Positions 1 through 6,161 are shown, counted from the first letter of the stretch. The stretch is 6,457 nt of DNA from Terriglobia bacterium (GCA_022866195.1 JALHUF010000723.1:1-6457), one strand, 5' to 3'. The notes: generated from the sequence alone by a model not told the origin. A program made the numbers and translations.

Positions 1-2122
1 CCGTGGGTCGGCCGCCTCCCTGGGGCGGTGCGTAGCCTTCCTCGAGCGCCTTGTCGCGGAACTCGAGCAGGTCCTCGATGACCGGTTGACGGTCGGTGCG
101 GGCACGCTTGCGGAACTTGTCCGAGCACTTGTCGCCCCAATAACTCCGCTGCCCTTCGATGGTGAACTCCTTCATGTCGCAGTAGTTCGAACAGGCGCGG
201 CAGACGAACTCGCGGGTGGAAAAGTTCACGCGGTAGAGATCGTAGCCGCGGAAGCGGCTGGGTCGGTTGGTTCCCTGCATCCGCGCGCGCGCAATGAGCG
301 CCATGCCGATAGCGCCCATCACCCCGTTGTGGGGTGGCACGATGATAGGTTTGCCCAGAATCTGCGAGAAGGCGGCAGCAACGGCGTCGTTGTAGGCTGT
401 CCCCCCCTGGAAGAAGATCACCTTGCCGATGCGGCGCCCGCGCACCACACGGTTCAGGTAGTTGAGCGCCACCGAATAGGCCAGGCCAGCGCACAGGTCG
501 CCCACCTCCGCCCCCTTCAGGAGGAGGCCGATGACGTCGCGTTCCATGAAGACCGTGCAGCGCTCCCCCAGCCGTGTGGGAGAGGTGGAGGCCAGCGCCA
601 GACGCGCAAACTCCTCCTTGATGGCAATGCCCAGCTTCTCCGCCTGCTCCTCCAGGAACGAGCCGGTGCCCGCGGCGCAGGCTTCGTTCATGGTGAAGTC
701 CACTACCACGCCATCGTCGATGGAAATGAACTTCGAATCCTGCCCGCCAACTTCGAAGATGGTGTCGGTGGGCTCGAGGTTCATGCGCTGGCAGACGTGC
801 AGGGCGCCGGTCTTATGGGCGGTGATTTCGTCGTTCACCGTGTCGGCGCCAACCAGTTCGCCGATCAATTCCCGCCCGGAACCGGTGGTTCCCACGCCGC
901 ACACATCCAGGACGGCACCCAGTTCGGCCTCTATCTCCTTCAGCCCCCGAGACACCACTTCGATGGGGCGACCTTCGGTGTAAAGATAGATCTCCTTCAG
1001 GAGATTGCCGTCTGCGTCGATAGCCACCAGATTGGTGCTGACTGAGCCGACGTCGATTCCCAGGAAGGCTTCGATTTTCTCCCCGGGCGTGACCTTAGGC
1101 GGCTCCGGCGGCTTGACCCGGTCGCGCAACAGGATGACGCTCGCCATGGAGAGTGGTTCGGAGCACGCAAAGGCCTTCTTCGCGGCCTGGTGTTGCTGGA
1201 GTTGATGGATGTTCTTGAAGGACCGCTTGCGCCGCTCCTCGGACTCGAGCATGGCCGCGCCGACGGCGCCCAGCCAGGCGTGGAGGTCTGAAACCATGAA
1301 TTCAGACTCCTCCAGTTTGAACGCTTGGCGGAGGGCTTCGCGTACTGCCTGGTTGAGCGCCACGGCGCCGATGAAAACCACCGGGGGAACGATGGTACGG
1401 CCTTTCACGTTGCTCGATTTGAAATTGCGCGCCACCGCGTCGCAAAGGCCGCGCAGAATCTGGTCCGTCGAGTAACCCTTTTGCTGCGCATGGATCATGT
1501 CCGTCTTGGCAAAGACGGAACACCGGCCGGCGACGCGCGCCGCGCAACTGGCGCCGCAGGCCACGGGGCCTACTTCTTCCACCGAGTAGAGCAGGCGCGA
1601 AGCCTGCTGCTCGATGAAGGAGCCTGTCCCCGCCGCGCAGTCGCCGCTGGTCTCGTAATCCACAATTCCCAGGTGCTTGGAATGCTCCGTCGGCTCCAGG
1701 CGCATGAATTTGGAAGCCTCGCCGCCCATCTCGAAGACCGTGCGCACCTGGGGATGAAAAACCCGCACGGCCTTGGCTATGGCCCGAAACTCGTTTTCAA
1801 AGTAGATGCCCAGAATCTTGGCAATCAACTGGCTGCCGGAACCGGTGACGCGAATGCCTTCGACGCTGTGCTCGGGGACGTGGTCGTAGAATTCCTTCAG
1901 GAGGTCGAACGTCGATTGGATGGGGCTCGCCTGGATCTTGCGATAACGGGAAAGCACCAGCGGGCGACCCGCAAACGGGCCGGAAGCTGGGAACTCACTG
2001 GCGAAGAAGGATTCGCGTCCGAGGCGCGTAAGCGAATCAAGTAGAGGCTTATCCTCGGGCGCGCCTAGGGCGGCGAGTTTCAGACTGACCGCCCCAATGT
2101 CTAAGCCAATGTTGATACTCAT
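1..2122 (-). CDS. Large two-headed acyl-CoA dehydratase activase (BadF/BadG/BcrA/BcrD ATPase family), 3' end outside window
   Basis: The reading frame is open from ATG at 2122 to the window edge: 707 codons, no stop. Two ASKHA-fold ATPase modules follow each other. Module 1 (about residues 1-290) has LDIGAVS at 7-13, VTGSG at 92-96, GGEASK at 133-138, CAAGTG from C162 and GRCSVF with C201. Module 2 (about 350-615) has GIDVGS with D357, TTGSG at 412-416, GGQDSK at 459-464, CAAGTG from C482 and ERCTVF with C522. In HgdC-type activators the two cysteines of each module help bind a [4Fe-4S] cluster at the dimer interface, and ATP hydrolysis drives an electron into a 2-hydroxyacyl-CoA dehydratase or benzoyl-CoA reductase. 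A cysteine cluster C641-x2-C644-x3-C648-x17-C666 follows. By family knowledge, such proteins are often about 1400 residues and continue into a DUF2229/dehydratase-like part. The substrate is unknown. Family call is firm; the complete architecture is inferred. Confidence 0.93.
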   Translation of the reverse strand, partial: MSINIGLDIGAVSLKLAALGAPEDKPLLDSLTRLGRESFFASEFPASGPFAGRPLVLSRYRKIQASPIQSTFDLLKEFYDHVPEHSVEGIRVTGSGSQLIAKILGIYFENEFRAIAKAVRVFHPQVRTVFEMGGEASKFMRLEPTEHSKHLGIVDYETSGDCAAGTGSFIEQQASRLLYSVEEVGPVACGASCAARVAGRCSVFAKTDMIHAQQKGYSTDQILRGLCDAVARNFKSSNVKGRTIVPPVVFIGAVALNQAVREALRQAFKLEESEFMVSDLHAWLGAVGAAMLESEERRKRSFKNIHQLQQHQAAKKAFACSEPLSMASVILLRDRVKPPEPPKVTPGEKIEAFLGIDVGSVSTNLVAIDADGNLLKEIYLYTEGRPIEVVSRGLKEIEAELGAVLDVCGVGTTGSGRELIGELVGADTVNDEITAHKTGALHVCQRMNLEPTDTIFEVGGQDSKFISIDDGVVVDFTMNEACAAGTGSFLEEQAEKLGIAIKEEFARLALASTSPTRLGERCTVFMERDVIGLLLKGAEVGDLCAGLAYSVALNYLNRVVRGRRIGKVIFFQGGTAYNDAVAAAFSQILGKPIIVPPHNGVMGAIGMALIARARMQGTNRPSRFRGYDLYRVNFSTREFVCRACSNYCDMKEFTIEGQRSYWGDKCSDKFRKRARTDRQPVIEDLLEFRDKALEEGYAPPQGGGRPT

Positions 2123-2130
2123 AAGCCGTT

Positions 2131-2136
2131 ATGATA
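2131..2136 (-). promoter_or_regulatory. Possible -10 element for a leaderless activase transcript
   Basis: On the minus strand TATCAT ends 8 nt before the activase ATG (2122). A transcript starting the usual 6-8 nt downstream would begin at or next to the start codon, and there is no Shine-Dalgarno sequence before that ATG. The best -35-like hexamer, TTGCGG (2156-2151), is only 14 nt away, which is too short. This is a weak call. Confidence 0.22.
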
Positions 2137-2286
2137 AGGCCGTGAAGCCCCCGCAACCGCGCTGCGCCCAGTTGAGCCCACGCGGCACAAGCAGCGAACG
2201 CCGCTCGTGCGTGCCTTAGGGCCTACTCCGCCGTTGGAACACGCCCCCAGGCGAGTTCATCGACAGCGGGGAGCAGATTGCGTAAC

Positions 2287-2304
2287 GGAGCAGAATAATG
2301 CTCC
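2287..2304. repeat. Perfect inverted repeat, candidate operator
   Basis: GGAGCA (2287-2292) and TGCTCC (2299-2304) are exact reverse complements separated by the AT-rich GAATAA. The 12-bp centre-to-centre spacing of the arms is compatible with a dimeric regulator on one DNA face; a 6-bp stem with a 6-nt loop is the alternative. It lies about 165 bp from the activase start and 260 bp from the reductase start, so no target gene is implied. Confidence 0.35.
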
Positions 2305-2501
2305 ACAAAATGTCTGATGTCAAGACAGGCGTCAGGGAGTAGGGCGCGGCCATATCGACTTCGAGGACCAGGTGTCCGTTTTCTGGCCTGCCAGAGCCTT
2401 CGAGACTACGGAGACTGGCTAGGGCTATGGGAACCCGCGGGCCCGAATGCGCGGTCTTGCAGTGCGCCCGGAGCTGCGGGCACGCTTCAGTCGGTGAGTA
2501 G

Positions 2502-2531
2502 TTGCTCGGGGTCCTGCTCGCGGCGTAAGCT
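2502..2531 (+). promoter_or_regulatory. Weak candidate promoter for the reductase
   Basis: TTGCTC (2502-2507) and TAAGCT (2526-2531) are spaced by 18 nt. This would give a start near 2538 and a leader of about 28 nt containing the ribosome binding site. Both hexamers match the sigma-70 consensus only partly. Confidence 0.25.
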
Positions 2532-2553
2532 GAGGGCCTGTCATGTTAACGGG

Positions 2554-2558
2554 GGAGG
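2554..2558 (+). promoter_or_regulatory. Shine-Dalgarno site that fixes the reductase start
   Basis: GGAGG lies 7 nt before the ATG at 2566, which begins the protein MASELKGKVAIVTGG. This selects 2566 over the in-frame upstream ATG at 2317, whose extra 83 residues show no SDR similarity. Confidence 0.8.
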
Positions 2559-2565
2559 ATTGGGG

Positions 2566-3297
2566 ATGGCCTCGGAACTGAAAGGCAAGGTCGCCATCGT
2601 CACCGGCGGCACGCGCGGGATTGGCTATTGCATCGCCCAGGCGTTGCTCGCGGAGGGCGCGAGGGTTTTTCTCTGCGGGCGCGATTCTGCCAGGTTGCGA
2701 GCGGCCTTGGAGAACCTGGCCGCGACTGCCGGCGACCGCGTGGATGGCATGGTCGCCGACGTCCGTCGCTACGAGGATTGTCGCAAGCTAATCCATGCCG
2801 CCGTGGAGCGCTTCGGCGGCCTCGACATCCTGGTGAACAACGCGGGGATCGGAATCATGAAGCCGGTGGATCAACTCACTCCCGAAGAATGGGATGCGAC
2901 GATCGCAACGAATCTCTCCGGTCCCTTCTATTGCTGCCGCGAGGCCATCCCTCTCATGCGCCAGCGCGGCGGCGGGTACATCTTCAACATTTCGAGTCTG
3001 GCGGGCACTAACCCCTTCGCGGGCGGGAGCGCCTACAACGCCTCCAAGTTTGGCGTGAACGGATTCAGCGAAGCGATGATGCAGGACGTCCGCTACGATG
3101 GCATCCGGGTCAGCTACATCATGCCGGGCAGTGTCGATACTGACTTCGCCGCCGCGCCCGGCAGCAGACCGCGCGAGACCTGGAAACTGACCGGCGCGGA
3201 CATCGCCAAGGCGGTCGTTGATCTGTACAAGTTTCCCCAGAGGGCCCTGGCCAGCCGTATCGAGCTGCGACCCAGCCAGCCCCCGCGCAAGAAGTAG
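2566..3297 (+). CDS. Short-chain dehydrogenase/reductase (classical SDR, FabG-like)
   Basis: This is a complete cytosolic NAD(P)-dependent oxidoreductase of 243 residues, the usual classical SDR size. The Rossmann cofactor motif TGGTRGIG is at 13-20, D65 sits in the adenine-contacting ADV motif, and NNAG is at 91-94. The catalytic tetrad is complete: N116, S144, Y157 and K161 (YNASK), with the normal 13-residue Ser-Tyr spacing. MPGSVDT follows the last core strand. R39, just after the second beta strand (CGRD), suggests NADP(H), which is an inference. The basic tail ends in PPRKK. Substrate cannot be read from sequence; reduction of a 3-oxoacyl thioester or a related ketone is typical of FabG-like members. 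It is divergent from the activase and convergent with the next gene, so it is probably transcribed alone. Confidence 0.95.
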   Translation: MASELKGKVAIVTGGTRGIGYCIAQALLAEGARVFLCGRDSARLRAALENLAATAGDRVDGMVADVRRYEDCRKLIHAAVERFGGLDILVNNAGIGIMKPVDQLTPEEWDATIATNLSGPFYCCREAIPLMRQRGGGYIFNISSLAGTNPFAGGSAYNASKFGVNGFSEAMMQDVRYDGIRVSYIMPGSVDTDFAAAPGSRPRETWKLTGADIAKAVVDLYKFPQRALASRIELRPSQPPRKK

Positions 3298-3306
3298 CAA
3301 CCATTT

Positions 3307-3330
3307 CGCCCTGGCCTCGTCCCAGGGGCG
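3307..3330. terminator. Hairpin between convergent genes, possible two-way terminator
   Basis: CGCCCTGG (3307-3314) can pair with CCAGGGGCG (3322-3330): eight base pairs with one bulged G and a 7-nt loop. It sits in the 44-bp gap between the converging reductase and exported-protein genes, where a shared terminator is expected. Neither strand has a T-tract after the stem, so it is not a canonical intrinsic terminator. Confidence 0.35.
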
Positions 3331-3341
3331 TGCACCCGCCT

Positions 3342-3782
3342 CTACTCTAAGGGCACCTCGCTCAGCACATCGTCCCAGTGCGCGAGGGTGATTTCCCAGC
3401 GGCGGCGTTCTTCGCGCTCGTGGTCTTCTTTGTTCGGGTAGAGCGCGCGGATAATTTCCGGCTCGCGCTGGCGGTCTTCCTCGAGGGCCGCCCAGCCGCG
3501 CCATACCATCACCACCTTGTAGTCCCAGGCGGGCGTCGCCGCATGGAAGCGGCACTCATATAGTTTCTCGCTCTTGAGAATGCCCTCCTTCATCAGTTGT
3601 TTGAGGATCGGGTTGTGATTCTTCTTATAGAGTTCCAGCCATTCCTTTGCGCCGCCGGGCGCGAGCTTGTAGTAGTACTCAACCGTTACCGGAGTGCTGG
3701 CAGGCTGCTCTGCGCCAGCCGATGGACTGACGGCAAACAACGCCCCAAACAAGACGCCTGCATACTTCAGGATCGCGCTCAT
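3342..3782 (-). CDS. Small exported protein of unknown function, dimeric alpha/beta-barrel-like
   Basis: This 146-residue protein has a signal peptide: K6 near the N-terminus, a hydrophobic run at about 7-20, and a signal peptidase I site AGA at 22-24 before EQ. The mature part, about 122 residues, begins with a likely beta strand (VTVEYYYKL, 32-40), then an amphipathic helix (KEWLELYKKNHNPILK, 46-61) and strands around WDYKVVMVW. That pattern and the size recall dimeric alpha-beta barrel proteins (ABM/NIPSNAP-like), an impression from the pattern rather than a proven match. The end is highly charged (EDHEREERRRWE). Apart from one cysteine (C77) I see no metal-binding or catalytic motif. AAGGAG ends 5 nt before the ATG, supporting the start. 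It lies downstream of the GTPase on the same strand across a 91-bp gap, so cotranscription is possible but unproven. Confidence 0.85.
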   Translation of the reverse strand: MSAILKYAGVLFGALFAVSPSAGAEQPASTPVTVEYYYKLAPGGAKEWLELYKKNHNPILKQLMKEGILKSEKLYECRFHAATPAWDYKVVMVWRGWAALEEDRQREPEIIRALYPNKEDHEREERRRWEITLAHWDDVLSEVPLE

Positions 3783-3787
3783 AAGCT

Positions 3788-3793
3788 CTCCTT
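3788..3793 (-). promoter_or_regulatory. Shine-Dalgarno site of the small exported protein
   Basis: AAGGAG on the minus strand ends 5 nt before the ATG at 3782. It is the strongest ribosome binding site in the window. Confidence 0.7.
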
Positions 3794-3828
3794 CCGAGTC
3801 CGCCTGCTCCTCCCGCTCAATTTCTCAT

Positions 3829-3860
3829 TCAATGAATCAATCACTCAATGGTTCAATGAC
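3829..3860. repeat. Four phased TCAATNNN octamers
   Basis: TCAAT occurs at 3829, 3837, 3845 and 3853, an exact 8-bp period over 32 bp, with variable three-base tails (GAA, CAC, GGT, GAC). Another TCAAT is at 3817, 12 bp earlier. The first unit overlaps a perfect 5+1+5 inverted repeat, TCATTCAATGA (3825-3835). On the minus strand the unit reads ATTGA. It fills much of the gap between the GTPase stop and the exported-protein gene. It could be an operator array, a degenerate minisatellite, or AT-rich spacer that grew by slippage. Confidence 0.7.
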
Positions 3861-3873
3861 CTGATAGCCTAAT

Positions 3874-4854
3874 TCATCGATGCAGTTCCACTACGTCCTT
3901 ATCGGCCAGCAGGTAGTCGCGGTTCATCATCTGGCCTTCGAATTTTCCGTGGCCCCAGACGCGCGCATATTTGAGCCGGGTAAGGAAATCGTGGTGGACG
4001 TGTGCCGCGAGGTCAATCAGGCGGGAGCCACGCTTCAGGACATAAGGCGCGGTGAGTTCCAGTTTTTTGCCGGGGACCTTGGTGTAAACGCGGACGAGTT
4101 CAAGCAGCGCAAACACGGCGCGCCGCAGTTCGTCCAATCCCGCGCCGGTTTCGGCCGAGAGCGCGAGAATGGGGAAGCGCGCGCCGTAGAGTTCCGTGAG
4201 AATCCCCAGGTCCTCCGGCGCGCCCGCGGCATCCAGCTTGTTCGCCACCAGGAGCGTCTTCTTCGCCAGCCACCCGGGAGCCTCCGGAAGCGGGCCTGGC
4301 CCCAGTTGCACCTTGGCATTGGCCAATTGTCCCAAGGTGGTGTCCAGGTCCTCCAGCAGGTCCGGGTCGCTCAGGTCCACGACCAGGAGGGCAGCATCAG
4401 CGTTGCGGATGATCTGGTAGAGCCACGACTCGGGGAAGTCCGGATGGACGGGCGGCAGATCCACGAGCTGAATCTGCACGTCCTCGAAGGCCATCATGCC
4501 AGGCAGGGGTGCGCGCGTCGTGAAAGGGTAGTCTGCCACCTCCGGCGTAGCATGTGTCAGGTGTCGGACCAGCGAGGACTTGCCACTATTCGGCGGACCC
4601 ACCAGAGCCACCTGGCCGGCTCCTTCCCTCTCCACGCGGTGCAGGAGCCCCACGCGGCTGACAGGCCCTTTCGCCTGTTCATTCCGCAGCTTGGAAAGCC
4701 GCCGCTTGATGTCCGCCTGCATCTTCTCGGTTCCCTTGTGCTTCGGGATGGTGGCGAACATCTCTTCCAGGGCCGCAACCTTCTCTTCCGTGGTTTTGGC
4801 GCTCTTGAATCGCTGTTCCGCTTGCAGGTAATCGGGGCTGAGGTTCGCGGGCAT
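3874..4854 (-). CDS. DRG/Obg-like GTPase with C-terminal TGS domain
   Basis: This is a 326-residue cytosolic GTPase built like archaeal and eukaryotic DRG proteins. An N-terminal helical, basic region (about 20-62, containing KHKGTEKMQADIKRRLSKLR) matches the DRG N-terminal helices. The G domain has G1 GPPNSGKS (86-93), G2-like DYPFTT (108-113), G3 DLPP (132-135), G4 NKLD (205-208) and G5 SAE (233-235). The TGS domain spans about 265-326 (KRGSRLIDLAAHVH, then the VWGHGKFEGQ stretch and a DKDVVELHR end). TGS and DRG proteins are associated with ribosome or RNA binding; the exact role here is unknown. G3 is usually DxxG (DLPG in DRG), so the proline at 135 is odd. I start at 4854, not the in-frame ATG at 4950, because a promoter lies between the two and the extra 32 residues are not DRG-like. 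No clear Shine-Dalgarno precedes 4854. Confidence 0.92.
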   Translation of the reverse strand: MPANLSPDYLQAEQRFKSAKTTEEKVAALEEMFATIPKHKGTEKMQADIKRRLSKLRNEQAKGPVSRVGLLHRVEREGAGQVALVGPPNSGKSSLVRHLTHATPEVADYPFTTRAPLPGMMAFEDVQIQLVDLPPVHPDFPESWLYQIIRNADAALLVVDLSDPDLLEDLDTTLGQLANAKVQLGPGPLPEAPGWLAKKTLLVANKLDAAGAPEDLGILTELYGARFPILALSAETGAGLDELRRAVFALLELVRVYTKVPGKKLELTAPYVLKRGSRLIDLAAHVHHDFLTRLKYARVWGHGKFEGQMMNRDYLLADKDVVELHR

Positions 4855-4891
4855 GGCGTTCGGCGGCGACGAAACGATGAGCCGGAGAATT

Positions 4892-4921
4892 ATTATGCGA
4901 CCTACGGTCTGGGACTCGCAA
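4892..4921 (-). promoter_or_regulatory. Candidate sigma-70 promoter of the GTPase gene
   Basis: On the minus strand TTGCGA (4921-4916) and CATAAT (4897-4892) are separated by 18 nt, matching 4/6 and 5/6 of the consensus. Transcription would start near 4885, about 30 nt before the ATG at 4854 and downstream of the ATG at 4950. This supports the shorter protein and independent transcription from the upstream gene. Confidence 0.5.
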
Positions 4922-4953
4922 CGGGCGCGTGGCAGCTTGGCCCACGCCATAGG

Positions 4954-4971
4954 GCTGGCCTTCGGGCCGGC
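4954..4971 (-). terminator. GC-rich stem-loop after the enolase-superfamily gene
   Basis: GCTGGCC (4954-4960) and GGCCGGC (4965-4971) form a 7-bp stem (one G-T pair) around a four-base loop, TTCG on the plus strand and CGAA in the minus-strand transcript. It starts about 33 bp after the stop at 5004, a plausible place for a 3'-end or transcript-stabilising hairpin. No T-tract follows, so true intrinsic termination is doubtful. Confidence 0.35.
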
Positions 4972-5003
4972 ATAGCGGTGCCCAGCTAAAACCGGGGGCT
5001 ATA

Positions 5004-6122
5004 TCACGCGACGCGGAATCTCCGGACTCCTTCCTCGTCCAGGTCAATCCCCAGGCCGGGAGCGTCGGGGATGCGGAGGTAGCCGTCCTCGGCGCGCAGC
5101 CGCTGCTGAGTAATCTTCTCGCGCAGCGTGGTCTCTTCTTCCGCGACAAACTCGACGATAAGCGCGTTGGGAATGGAATTGAGGAAATGCAGCGCGGCTG
5201 TGACGTTGATGTAGGTGGTGAAGCCGTGGTTGGCCACCACCAGGCCGCGGTCCTGGGCCAGGCTGGCGATCTTCATGGCTTCGGTAAAGCCGCCGCAGCG
5301 GGTCAGATCGATCTGCACAACGTCTATCTTGCCTTTGTCCATCAGCTCGAGGAAAGAGAAGCGGTTGCTCTCCTCTTCTCCGGCGGCGATGCGAATCGAA
5401 GTGGCCTCGGAAAGTTTTCGGTATCCTTCGTAGTCGTCGGGGCTCAGCGGCTCTTCCAGCCAGAAGATATTGAATTCCTCGAAGGCGCGGGCGCGCTGCA
5501 GCGCCGTCTTCGCGTCCCAGACCAGACCAGCGTCGATGAGCAAGTCGGCATCGTCTCCCAGGCCCCTGCGGCCCTGGCGCACCAGGTCGACGTCAGTCTT
5601 GGCGTCGCGCCCCATGGGGGCCCAGCCGAACTTGACGGCGCTGAAGCCGCGGTCGCGGAAGCGCCGCGCCAGGTCGTGCGTGGCCTGGGGCGTGGAGCCG
5701 AACAACGAGCTTGCGTAGCAGCGGAGCTTCTTGTGGAACCCGCCACCCAACAGTTTCCACACGGGCAATCCCAGCGCTTTGCCCTTGATGTCCCACAGCG
5801 CCATGTCGATGCCGCTCATGGCGTGGATGCCGATGCCCCGTCGCCCGGCGTAGATGTTGGCGCGATACATCTTGTGCCAGAGGTACTCGGTTTCAAAAGG
5901 ATCTTCGCCGCGAATGATTTCGCGCAGGCCCGAGGTCACGGTGTGGGAGAACGGGCCCTCGATTGCCCCCTTGACGGCGAGGGGAGACGAATCCACTTCC
6001 CCCAGCCCTGTGATGCCGGCATCGGTCGTGACCTTGACGATGAGGGCGTCCTGGCCGCTATCACACTGCTCCTTCACTTGGGGCTGGCGTAGATAGAGGG
6101 TCTCAACATCGGTGATTTTCAT
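5004..6122 (-). CDS. Mandelate racemase/muconate lactonizing enzyme family protein (enolase superfamily), probable sugar-acid dehydratase
   Basis: This is a complete 372-residue enzyme, the usual family length. The N-terminal capping domain runs to about 130 and contains the signature SGIDMALWDIKGKALG (103-118). The modified TIM barrel carries the metal ligands D197, E223 (WLEEPL) and E249 (AAGEEE), which hold Mg2+ and stabilise an enolate. The MR-subgroup Asp-His dyad is D272 (VQIDLTRCGG) and H299 (ANHGF), and E324 corresponds to the C-terminal acid of the site. K164 starts a KFG motif where mandelate racemase has KxK, so the second lysine is G166. Loss of that base argues against racemization and fits dehydration of an acid sugar by the His-Asp dyad; this is inference, and the substrate is unknown. 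GGGAG lies 7 nt before the ATG at 6122. It has its own divergent promoter, and 149 bp separate it from the GTPase. Confidence 0.93.
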   Translation of the reverse strand: MKITDVETLYLRQPQVKEQCDSGQDALIVKVTTDAGITGLGEVDSSPLAVKGAIEGPFSHTVTSGLREIIRGEDPFETEYLWHKMYRANIYAGRRGIGIHAMSGIDMALWDIKGKALGLPVWKLLGGGFHKKLRCYASSLFGSTPQATHDLARRFRDRGFSAVKFGWAPMGRDAKTDVDLVRQGRRGLGDDADLLIDAGLVWDAKTALQRARAFEEFNIFWLEEPLSPDDYEGYRKLSEATSIRIAAGEEESNRFSFLELMDKGKIDVVQIDLTRCGGFTEAMKIASLAQDRGLVVANHGFTTYINVTAALHFLNSIPNALIVEFVAEEETTLREKITQQRLRAEDGYLRIPDAPGLGIDLDEEGVRRFRVA

Positions 6123-6161
6123 GCTTGCTCTCCCGGGAAATGAATTGCAGGCACTCGCCGG

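Larger units (their letters stand above)
2123..2565. other. 443-bp gap between divergent genes, no gene recognised
   Basis: This stretch separates the activase from the divergent reductase. I find no credible coding region: the open frame running through it on the plus strand from 2317 gives a low-complexity peptide unlike any SDR N-terminus. There is no tRNA-like cloverleaf or known riboswitch core that I can recognise. It holds a perfect 6-bp inverted repeat (2287-2304), a small stem TCTGG/CCAGA around a CCTG loop (2382-2395), a GC-rich potentially structured part at about 2437-2482, and a weak promoter close to the reductase. The length would allow separate control regions for both genes. 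Confidence 0.5.

Noticed and set aside
86..1045. Long plus-strand open frame (319 codons)
   Set aside because: It lies antisense to the activase, whose module 2 motifs are all in the minus frame; the plus product has histidine- and alanine-rich composition without any fold signature.
1325..2044. Plus-strand open frame (239 codons)
   Set aside because: It is antisense to activase module 1 and has no recognisable motif; it arises from high GC content.
2340..2430. Possible tRNA or small structured RNA (TTCGAGACT resembles a T-loop)
   Set aside because: No matching acceptor, D-arm or anticodon stem can be folded around it.
2317..2565. N-terminal extension of the reductase from ATG 2317
   Set aside because: The 83 extra residues are low in complexity and not SDR-like, and GGAGG is ideally placed for the ATG at 2566.
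2788..3555. Minus-strand open frame (255 codons) across the reductase and the convergent gap
   Set aside because: It overlaps the complete SDR on one side and the exported protein in another frame; its sequence is arginine- and glycine-rich filler.
3817..3860. CRISPR-like array
   Set aside because: Units are 8 bp with three-base variable parts, far too short for CRISPR repeats and spacers, and no cas gene is present.
3880..4989. Plus-strand open frame (369 codons), longer than the GTPase opposite
   Set aside because: The minus strand encodes every GTPase and TGS motif in order; the plus frame shows none and is a GC-driven shadow.
5187..6092. Plus-strand open frame (301 codons)
   Set aside because: It is antisense to the enolase-superfamily gene with its full active site, and is therefore a shadow.
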